Origin: an uncultured Eubacterium sp.
Lineage (GTDB): Bacteria > Bacillota > Clostridia > Lachnospirales > Lachnospiraceae
Assembly: GCA_910577295.1 (NCBI GenBank)
Contig: CAJTLS010000049.1
Location: forward strand, 1 to 12,891
Length of the DNA: 12,891 bases
Direction: 5' to 3'
Below the pieces are notes generated by a model that saw only the letters and a program-made list of their open reading frames with translations, had not been told where the DNA came from and ran no database searches. This document shows, in pieces, positions 6,509 to 12,891 of the stretch; within the stretch, counting starts at the first letter, position 1; each line of letters opens with the position of its first letter. Both the position numbers and the translations under genes were made by a program.

Positions 6509-9500
6509 TTATTTCACTATCACCTTTTTGCTCGCCGCACTGTACTGCGTTTTATATCCCTTTTTCGATACCGATGCTTTCATCCGGAAAACGAGCTTTT
6601 TATTACTTTGTTTTATGGCTGCCAGTGTACAGATAATCCTTCCGTTCTTAGCTTTCTTTATCTTATTCATGGAATGCCAGCGTTTGGTCTTCCTATTATA
6701 CAGATAAAGTTTTTTCCCTTGTATTTTATATGTCGCAATCTTTTTGCCGGAACTCTTACTGTATTGGTATATCCTATATGAAACAGCATTTTTGACCGAC
6801 TTAAAACGAAGCTGAACAGAAGTCCGGGACAATCGTTTTCCCTTGATTCCCGCAGGTGTCTTCGGCTTCACTATAACCTTTACCACCTGTGACACAGGGC
6901 CATAATAAACTCTGGCATTGGCTCTCTTAAATGCCATTACCTTATAGCGGCATGGTTTCCCCGCCGTTCTTTTCTTATCCGTATATGCTGTCGTTGTCAC
7001 ATTGGCAACCGTTACATATTTTTTCTGAACAGAATCATAGCGAAGCACCTGATAACCGTCTGCATCCGTTACCTTGTTCCACCTCAACTTCACCTGACCC
7101 ATTTTTTCTGAGATCGCCTTCAATCCAGAGACTACTGTCAAATTTGGCTTAGAATCCAATGGTTTTTGCCAATTAATCTGCCCGGTTCCTCCTGTTACGG
7201 TTACATTGCAGATACCGCTCGTGGATTTAGTAACAACAGCGCCTATCATTGTCGTAATTGTCAGGCTGTACTTTCCTGCATCCTTTTTTGCAGCTGTAGG
7301 AATTAAAAGTTTTTCACTAGTCTGGCCTGCCAGAGCAACGCCATCTTTATACCACTGATATGAATGAACTCCATCTGCTGCAGTAATATCAGGTATTATC
7401 TCAATACGTTCCTTTTCTTTTACGCTTATGCTGTTTTTCGGAAATTTAATGCTGGCAGGTTTTGGATTCGGATGTACTGCTGTTTCTCCTCGCTCCTCTT
7501 CCTTCTTGGCAGCCGTCTGAGTTACAAACTGTGCTTCAATGATATCACCATTTGATACCTCTTTACTGTCTATTTTAATCTTCATGGATTTCTTATCTGT
7601 AATTTCCTGATATTTTCCTCCCGCAATAACAGCGTCAATCACATAGTTATCGTCTGCCTGAATCGTAAGCTCCTTGCTCTCTCCTTCTTTCAATGTAACA
7701 ATGCCAGCCTCATCTCCAGAAACCTTTCCTCCCTGCGTATATGATACTAACAGGGATTTCGACTTCTTTTCCTCTGTGGTGTCATCCTTTGCAGCCACAA
7801 TAGCAAACGGACTGAACGATTTGCATAGTATTACAAGTCCATATTGGGTTACGGTACACGGAACTTCTTCCATGCCGATAATTTCTCCGTTTTTATCTCT
7901 CTTGAAATGATACGCTTTAAAAGTTACACCCTCGTCATTTGCTCCATATCCAGGTGGAAAACCGACGGACAATCTTATCGAATCTCCAACGGATACAACG
8001 TTCTGCTTGCATGTTAGCAGCCTGATATTATATGTTTCACTTTTCAGAACATTACCCTCTGAAAGCTGTTCATTTACCATATTATTCATGGTATCTGTTT
8101 GAGCATGTGAGGGCGAGCTTGCAACTAGTGTCAATCCCGTCATCATTTCAGGTGTTACAGAACTCCCGTCCTCTGTCTTCCACTCTTGGAAGTTTTTCTG
8201 CGATAAATCTGAATTTTCCAAAAGCTGCGGTCTCCCAAAAAAATTCCAGTAATATCCTCTTGCGCGATATGCACAGACAGCATTCCTCTGGGCAGCCGTA
8301 TAGCAAAAGTTTTTCGGAACTTTTCCGCTTTTTTTCCCAATCAATCCGGTCGTATCAAAGAAATAGCTTACCATATCATCCAGCCACATCTTGCTAGGGG
8401 TAAAATCAAATGAAATCGTATCGCCTTTCCAACTAAAGTTCTCAAGCTTACTATTTTCCAGAGCAGTTGTACCCTCCTCATCGACAGAAACTTTAATATT
8501 TGCCTCTTTCGCACCTTCCGCAAGCGTGAGCTCTTCATCATAAACAATTGTCATATGATGGGTTTTCCCAACTGTTACTGTGGATGTAAGACCAGGCGTA
8601 GCTTTTTTTACATAAGGAGGCGGCGTATAGGTTCCGTTGGGATTATAAAGAATCTCTGTCCTCGCATCGAACAGAAGTGGATTCCCGTGAAAGGATAAAT
8701 ATTTTAAATCTGATTTATAATCACCCGGCGCTTCACTGGTAACTGCAAATTCAAGATATTCGACTGACGGAAAACTGAGTGTAAGCTCTGCATCACTGTC
8801 GTTCATAGAAGCATACACATCTGGAAGAATATAAGCCCATCTACTGTAATTCCAGTTACCGGACTTAAATTCAGCTTCTCTCATCAGCATATACTTACCA
8901 TTCTCTATACACTTAGCAGCACCCATACCATTATAACTTATTTTAAATACTCCTGTCTGTAATTCACCGGTTATCGCATCTTTATTGTAAGAGACTTTCA
9001 AACCATTATCATTAGCAACTTCCTGAAACAGTCGGTCATCTTGTGATGGTACTGGATAAGTAAATTCAAAATTGGCCTCCGACATAACCCCATCCGGTAT
9101 ATGGCGTTTTCCCATGACATCCTGCCCAACAAGTAGATAATCCGAACGCTCAAATCCATCAACACCTCCCCCCTCAGGTATTGGAGACTTCGGGTCATCC
9201 ATTGTCGCATCTAATCCATACCATTGATCGTCAAGTTGAACATAATTCCACATATGTGGTTCTATACTGTCTGATGTCCTCTGGAAACCTCCCTGCACAA
9301 GCACACAGGGAATCCCCAGTTTGTCCAAAACTGCTTTAACAGCCCGCGAATATCCCTCGCACAGACTTTCGCCTTTTACAAGCGCACCATAAGCAGTTCT
9401 AATATGCCCGATATTATCCTTTTTACAAGTATTTTCTAAATGATAAGATGTATGCCATATAATCTCATCATGAACATATTTTACCTGTTTCTGTTCGAGG

Positions 9501-10078
9501 CTCTTCCCTTCCTCTGCTATAAGCTTCTTTGCTCCCTCTACAATGCTGTTCACTCTTGCATCATATTGAGCAATCGCCTCATCCACTTCTTCCTGACTTG
9601 TAAATCCTTTGACAAAATAATTATCACTTCTCCCCGACCCGAGATAGGCACAGTATTCCGATCCTTTCTTCGTCACACGCAGGGAAAGATAGGAAAAATC
9701 TACATAAAAAATTTCGGGATAATCAGCATAAAACGCATCCCTTGCTGCTCCCATATACGATAAAAGGGTCGTATTCCCATTGGCATATCCCTCGAGCTGC
9801 CCTCTGGTTACATGACCATTTTTTACGAGGTCATAATCTTCTATTCCCGTTTTCAATATCCCCTGTACATACATGTTGTACATGGCGTCATAAAAACCTT
9901 TTGCCTCCTCCGGAAGCTGCTCATAATAATACCGGTCAAACTTTTTCTCTTGCTTCTCCGCCGCTTTTACTGCGCTTCCCAATCCGGAAACATATAGGAC
10001 GGTTCCCAAGTCGCTAAAAGCGAATACAAATGAAAAAAATATTGCCAATACTAAACTAAACGCTCTTCTTTGTTTCAT
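6509..10078 (-). CDS. Secreted transglutaminase-like protein with Ig and Fn3 domains
   Basis: This is an intact 1189-residue protein with a signal peptide (about residues 1-40, ending GSAVKAA). A helical N-terminal domain (about 48-135) precedes a transglutaminase-like cysteine-protease fold (about 195-295). The triad is visible: Cys240 in GESLCEGYSRA, His275 in EPHMWNYVQLDDQWYGLD and Asp290 at the end of that motif. The middle region (about 340-770) is unrecognised. A Flg_new-like beta repeat (about 774-852) follows, then an Ig-like domain (about 876-962, with YQWYKDG and DAGKYSL but no disulfide cysteines), an Fn3 domain (about 979-1070) and a very basic Fn3-like end. There is no LPXTG motif, and the basic C-terminus may hold it to the wall. 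GGAAGGG precedes ATG 10078. The fold could crosslink, cleave or deamidate proteins, and the substrate is unknown. Confidence 0.88.
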   Translation of the reverse strand: MKQRRAFSLVLAIFFSFVFAFSDLGTVLYVSGLGSAVKAAEKQEKKFDRYYYEQLPEEAKGFYDAMYNMYVQGILKTGIEDYDLVKNGHVTRGQLEGYANGNTTLLSYMGAARDAFYADYPEIFYVDFSYLSLRVTKKGSEYCAYLGSGRSDNYFVKGFTSQEEVDEAIAQYDARVNSIVEGAKKLIAEEGKSLEQKQVKYVHDEIIWHTSYHLENTCKKDNIGHIRTAYGALVKGESLCEGYSRAVKAVLDKLGIPCVLVQGGFQRTSDSIEPHMWNYVQLDDQWYGLDATMDDPKSPIPEGGGVDGFERSDYLLVGQDVMGKRHIPDGVMSEANFEFTYPVPSQDDRLFQEVANDNGLKVSYNKDAITGELQTGVFKISYNGMGAAKCIENGKYMLMREAEFKSGNWNYSRWAYILPDVYASMNDSDAELTLSFPSVEYLEFAVTSEAPGDYKSDLKYLSFHGNPLLFDARTEILYNPNGTYTPPPYVKKATPGLTSTVTVGKTHHMTIVYDEELTLAEGAKEANIKVSVDEEGTTALENSKLENFSWKGDTISFDFTPSKMWLDDMVSYFFDTTGLIGKKSGKVPKNFCYTAAQRNAVCAYRARGYYWNFFGRPQLLENSDLSQKNFQEWKTEDGSSVTPEMMTGLTLVASSPSHAQTDTMNNMVNEQLSEGNVLKSETYNIRLLTCKQNVVSVGDSIRLSVGFPPGYGANDEGVTFKAYHFKRDKNGEIIGMEEVPCTVTQYGLVILCKSFSPFAIVAAKDDTTEEKKSKSLLVSYTQGGKVSGDEAGIVTLKEGESKELTIQADDNYVIDAVIAGGKYQEITDKKSMKIKIDSKEVSNGDIIEAQFVTQTAAKKEEERGETAVHPNPKPASIKFPKNSISVKEKERIEIIPDITAADGVHSYQWYKDGVALAGQTSEKLLIPTAAKKDAGKYSLTITTMIGAVVTKSTSGICNVTVTGGTGQINWQKPLDSKPNLTVVSGLKAISEKMGQVKLRWNKVTDADGYQVLRYDSVQKKYVTVANVTTTAYTDKKRTAGKPCRYKVMAFKRANARVYYGPVSQVVKVIVKPKTPAGIKGKRLSRTSVQLRFKSVKNAVSYRIYQYSKSSGKKIATYKIQGKKLYLYNRKTKRWHSMNKIKKAKNGRIICTLAAIKQSNKKLVFRMKASVSKKGYKTQYSAASKKVIVK

Positions 10079-10140
10079 AAATTTACCCTTCCTTTATTAC
10101 CTGTGATATTAAAAAACATCCCATTTTTTATTTTTCCCTT

Positions 10141-10170
10141 AGGATAACATGTTGGAATGCGTTTCGTCAA
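10141..10170 (-). promoter_or_regulatory. Candidate promoter of the transglutaminase gene
   Basis: On the minus strand TTGACG (10170-10165) is followed by an 18-bp spacer that ends in TGT and then TATCCT (10146-10141), an extended -10 arrangement. The predicted start near 10134 leaves a leader of about 55 nt before ATG 10078. It lies at the downstream end of the decayed insertion-sequence region. It is supported by motif only. Confidence 0.4.
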
Positions 10171-10289
10171 TCTCCAGCGTAAAAATAGTTCCACTCAGAG
10201 TCGCCTTTTTATGTAAGTGATACCGTATATTCATTATTCTCTATTCCAAATAACAACGGCCTTGGTATATTTTGATATCCATTAGGATG

Positions 10290-10430
10290 AATCGTGTCAA
10301 GCATTGCAAGGATTATTCTCTCAGCATCAGGGTATATGACATTTACCAGATACTAGATTTCCTCCGCCCTTCTACGTCAATTCGGTGTACCCACACGCTC
10401 ACATGGTGAATACCACCAGTTAGTTTTTTC
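10290..10430 (-). pseudogene. Decayed IS630-type transposase fragment
   Basis: Short protein-like runs appear in shifting minus-strand frames. LTGGIHHVSVWVHRIDVE (about 10370-10425) comes first. AEEI, a TAG stop and then YLVNVIYPDAERIILAM (about 10302-10365) follow in another frame. Together they recall the stretch of IS630-family transposases before the second catalytic Asp (a family pattern of H-V-V, HRT-VEWA, YPDAE-I-LVMDNLNTH). The DNLNTH catalytic segment and everything after it are missing or unrecognisable. Several frameshifts and stops make it non-functional. No terminal inverted repeats or TA duplication were identified. Family assignment is from memory of motifs. Confidence 0.5.
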
Positions 10431-10545
10431 CATCGCATTCATACCTGGTTCCACGGATGTCATCGAATTTCTTTTTTTCGCTGATGGTGAGCTAGTACGT
10501 TTTTCCGGCGTAGGCGAAAGTGTCTTCTCCTTTTATCTCTTCCAT
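10420..10545 (-). pseudogene. Broken small reading frame after the lipoprotein gene
   Basis: An ATG at 10545, two bases past the lipoprotein stop, opens MEEIKGEDTFAYAGKTY and meets TAG at 10494-10492. The same frame then continues with protein-like LTISEKKKFDDIRGTRYECDG to TAA at 10420. The whole is about 41 codons with one internal stop. It could be the remnant of a small gene that once followed the lipoprotein in the same operon. Its last part, GTRYECDG, might belong to the adjoining transposase relic. I do not recognise the family. Confidence 0.3.
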
Positions 10546-10547
10546 TA

Positions 10548-11987
10548 CTATATATTATCATTCAGTTCATAATCCCATCCACCATTCCAAATCTTTTCTA
10601 CATTTCTCCCATTGATATCCATACAATACAGATGATGAGAATACCAATCGTAGCTTAAATCGCCCTCTTCATCCTCCTCAAATTCTTTCCACATACCTTT
10701 TTTATCATCATACCATGCTTTGGCATGTACTTTTATATAGACACTATCTTCTGTGCAGTCAACCCCCACTGCTTTCAAGTTACTAATAATATGATTCCGC
10801 CCAGTTTTCTTATCAATTCGGTGCACTTTGTAATTTTTATCTATATAAAAAATGTATTTTTTATTATAAGAATAAGATATACTCTTTGTAATATAAGAAT
10901 AATTGTATAAACTTTCAAAAACTTTTGCATCCGCAAATGCTTTTATCATTTTCCCACCAGAACGTGGTATCAAATACTCCTGACAATAGATATAATCCTC
11001 ATCTATTTCTGGTAATATAGTAGTTTCCTTATTGTCGCTCCGCATATAACAAAAAACTTTTTCTTCCTGTCCACTCTCTAAATCATAAGAGTATAAGGTA
11101 ACTTTCTTCCCTTTCTGCACCCCGTAGTATATTTTACCATCAATATAAGTCAGATATGGTTTTGCTTTTGTTAAATTTGTGGTAGTAGTAATCGTTTCTC
11201 TTGATTTTATGTCTTCTATAGGCGATTTCATAAAAGTCCCCGAACGTTCATACTCCATATCCCAGTAGCTTTTTCTGTTATAATAAAGAAAGTCCTGATA
11301 AAAATTACAAAATACAACTCCCTCATCCTCATCTATACGTGTTCCGGTCATGTCCCATAATTTTACTGCTTTCTTCTTCTTTAAATCTATATATGCTAAT
11401 ACTGTTGCACCATCCCAACCATCATCCGATTCATGTTTTACATCCTCCCAGTCATCATCCAAATAATGAAAGAATATATAGAATTTTTTCTTATACTTTG
11501 ACATTCCAATAAGCTCAGGATAATCACCTCTATCCTTATTGATATATTCCTCCAGAGAAAATTCTCCTACTTTCTTTTTCTTATCCTGATAAATTGTATA
11601 AGTAACTTCATCGCCCTTGCTCCGTATGTAGTAATAATGTCCATCCTGAACTTGTGAATAGTTTGTAGCCCAGTCGGCAGAAGAAAAATAAATCCCTTTC
11701 TTTTTTGTATTTACAGTTTCCAGTTTCAACTTCTGCGGCCTCCCAGTTTCATCTGTGACAATCCTAATTATTTTCTTCTTTTCTTTCTTCAGTTGTTTTT
11801 TCTCCACTGCTACCCCGCTAACTGTTGCTGCCACCCCGGCCGCTGTTACAGCGGACTCGGTTGCTGTAACAGCGGAACCAGTTGTCATATTTACTCTCGC
11901 AGTGCTGCTCCCATTATCTTCGTCAGCAACATTGCAAGCACATAACATGATAGAACAAATAAATAGATAAAAAATTAATTTCTTCAC
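10548..11987 (-). CDS. Predicted surface lipoprotein, candidate immunity protein for the Rhs toxin
   Basis: GTG at 11987 is chosen as start because AAGGAGG stands six bases before it and it opens a lipoprotein signal peptide (VKKLIFYLFICSIMLCAC). The lipobox is LCAC and the lipidated Cys is residue 18. An ATG at 12071 would add 28 residues in front and spoil the signal. The product is 479 residues. A low-complexity Ala/Val/Thr/Ser linker (about residues 32-60) follows the Cys, then a Lys-rich stretch. The remainder has repeated short beta motifs (GHYYYIRS, GKIYYGVQKG, DEDYIYCQ, KKYIFYID, HHLYCMDINGRNVEKIW), suggesting a beta-propeller of the DUF5050 type. It would sit on the outer face of the membrane. 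It follows the Rhs toxin end by 106 bp, the usual immunity position. That role is inference only. Confidence 0.82.
   Translation of the reverse strand: MKKLIFYLFICSIMLCACNVADEDNGSSTARVNMTTGSAVTATESAVTAAGVAATVSGVAVEKKQLKKEKKKIIRIVTDETGRPQKLKLETVNTKKKGIYFSSADWATNYSQVQDGHYYYIRSKGDEVTYTIYQDKKKKVGEFSLEEYINKDRGDYPELIGMSKYKKKFYIFFHYLDDDWEDVKHESDDGWDGATVLAYIDLKKKKAVKLWDMTGTRIDEDEGVVFCNFYQDFLYYNRKSYWDMEYERSGTFMKSPIEDIKSRETITTTTNLTKAKPYLTYIDGKIYYGVQKGKKVTLYSYDLESGQEEKVFCYMRSDNKETTILPEIDEDYIYCQEYLIPRSGGKMIKAFADAKVFESLYNYSYITKSISYSYNKKYIFYIDKNYKVHRIDKKTGRNHIISNLKAVGVDCTEDSVYIKVHAKAWYDDKKGMWKEFEEDEEGDLSYDWYSHHLYCMDINGRNVEKIWNGGWDYELNDNI
11810..11895 (-). repeat. Ala-Val-Thr linker repeat with internal inverted repeat
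   Basis: The DNA encodes SAVTATESAVTAAGVAATVSGVAV, a linker after the lipoprotein's lipidated Cys. CTGTTACAGCGGA (11843-11855) and CTGTAACAGCGGA (11864-11876) form a near-direct repeat. The first is part of a palindrome, CCGCTG-TTA-CAGCGG. The linker probably holds the folded domain away from the membrane. The DNA repeat could change length by slippage. Confidence 0.6.
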
Positions 11988-12093
11988 TTGATTCCTCCTT
12001 TTTAGACATAAATTGGACTTTATACTACTTGTATATACCCTATTTCTCATACTCTTTTCTTCCTTAAACAAATATGAACCTTAAAATTAATTT

Positions 12094-12891
12094 TTACTTA
12101 AATAATTTACCACCTACATCACGTATATAAGATGCCGAGTTATTAAGTGCATCTATATATCGCTGATTCTTCCATTTTGATTTAACTTCTTTCCATTCCC
12201 ATACACTCGGATTATGATTATATACAAAATCTTGTTTAGGATTATCTTTATATTTTTTATGCAACTTTTTCCTTTTTTTCTTTTCTTTTGTCAACCAATC
12301 TCTATGATACTCATATTCTTCTTGATTGTAATTATTATAATCAATCTTCCCATTATTTTTATTAAGTCTCTCTTTAAAAGTCTCTAAATCTCCTCCATAA
12401 CTATGAGCACTATAATCTTGTATTGAGTGAAGCACACAACCTAAAAAGAGAATCTTTTCTTTTTTATGAACTGTAAAATCCGTTTCCAGTTCATAACTTG
12501 CCCTTTCTGTTAAGATTCTTAATTTAATTTTGCTTTTACCGTGAAATGTATTTTTATTTTTCAAATTATAACGCTTAAATATTTTTCCATTAAGATATTT
12601 TTTATACTTTTTCCTATATTTCTTCTTATAACTTTTCTTTTTCTTTGATTGTACATAATCTGGTAAAATAGCACCATCACATAGTATCTTTAATAATTTC
12701 TTATTATTATATATTTTTAATGTACTTATGTGAAGGAATGCATTGATAAAAGCATCTCTCGTAATATCTTGATGTACATATTTCCCATTCGCTTTCCCCC
12801 AATGCCCCGTCGGGTCAACCATATTCACCCCGTCATTCTCACAATACGCATACAAATGCAAACTCTGCGGCTCATCCTCTTCTCCGGTATA
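12094..12891 (-). CDS. Rhs protein C-terminus with phospholipase C / Het-C-like toxin domain (5' end beyond window)
   Basis: The frame is open from the right edge to TAA at 12094, giving 265 visible residues plus a stop. It begins in the Rhs core-associated end, YTGEEDEPQSLHLYAYCEND, and reaches the conserved boundary VNMVDPTGHWG. The variable toxin part follows. Counting from the window edge, it shows His40 in YVHQDITRDAF, Asp78 in GAILPD, and His155-x3-Asp159-x3-His163 in LHSIQDYSAHS. This set matches the zinc ligands expected of the phospholipase C / P1 nuclease / Het-C superfamily. Lys-rich stretches (about 82-108 and 200-215) could bind anionic membranes. A TTG within the core at 12861 is not a real start. 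The Rhs shell would carry the toxin to neighbours. Lipid hydrolysis is inferred, and nuclease activity is the main alternative. Confidence 0.85.
   Translation of the reverse strand, partial: YTGEEDEPQSLHLYAYCENDGVNMVDPTGHWGKANGKYVHQDITRDAFINAFLHISTLKIYNNKKLLKILCDGAILPDYVQSKKKKSYKKKYRKKYKKYLNGKIFKRYNLKNKNTFHGKSKIKLRILTERASYELETDFTVHKKEKILFLGCVLHSIQDYSAHSYGGDLETFKERLNKNNGKIDYNNYNQEEYEYHRDWLTKEKKKRKKLHKKYKDNPKQDFVYNHNPSVWEWKEVKSKWKNQRYIDALNNSASYIRDVGGKLFK

Noticed and set aside
6492..6510. Hairpin AATAACT/AGTTATT at the transglutaminase stop codon as a terminator
   Set aside because: The stem is 7 bp and almost all A/T, with no U-run after it; the hairpin at 6294-6333 is far stronger.
8032..8397. 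Plus-strand 121-residue ORF
   Set aside because: It lies wholly antisense to the intact transglutaminase gene and has no recognisable domain or ribosome site.
12059..12071. ATG 12071 as the lipoprotein start
   Set aside because: It adds 28 basic residues before a good lipoprotein signal peptide, and AAGGAGG is positioned for GTG 11987.

Overview
The window looks like chromosome from a low-GC Gram-positive anaerobe of the class Clostridia, most likely Lachnospiraceae. This is inferred from strong AGGAGG-type ribosome binding sites, A/T-rich intergenic DNA and the gene families present: Ig-like surface proteins with Pro-Thr linkers, a secreted transglutaminase with Ig/Fn3 domains, a Rhs protein and a lipoprotein with a Val-Ala-Thr linker. 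No rRNA, tRNA or CRISPR was seen. Five of the six main genes lie on the minus strand. Two of them run off the window: the C-terminus of the first at the left edge, and the N-terminus of the last at the right edge.

Left part (1-5871). A giant secreted surface protein (1-4520, minus) is built of Ig-like modules, a Pro/Thr linker and an InlB-type repeat. It lies 70 bp downstream of a 363-residue XRE regulator with an unrecognised C-terminal region (4591-5682, minus). The regulator's promoter has near-consensus -35 and -10 boxes (5719-5747), and two palindromic operator-like sites cover it. A second small XRE regulator (5872-6156, plus) diverges from it. The simplest model is an autoregulated XRE switch controlling a cell-surface adhesin.

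Middle (6157-10078). A strong symmetrical hairpin (6294-6333) separates the small regulator from a convergent 1189-residue secreted transglutaminase-like protein (6509-10078, minus). Its Cys-His-Asp triad is intact, and an Ig-like and two Fn3-like domains follow.

Right part (10079-12891). A decayed stretch of about 470 bp holds fragments of an IS630-type transposase and a plausible promoter for the transglutaminase gene. Upstream of it lies a predicted lipoprotein of 479 residues (10548-11987, minus), and then the 3' end of an Rhs gene (12094-12891, minus). The visible Rhs core ends at the classic DPTGHWG boundary. The C-terminal domain after it carries the His/Asp pattern of the zinc-dependent phospholipase C / P1 nuclease / Het-C fold. 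The lipoprotein follows directly, with no obvious terminator, where an Rhs immunity gene normally sits. A phospholipase-like toxin paired with a surface lipoprotein immunity factor is the most interesting hypothesis in the window.
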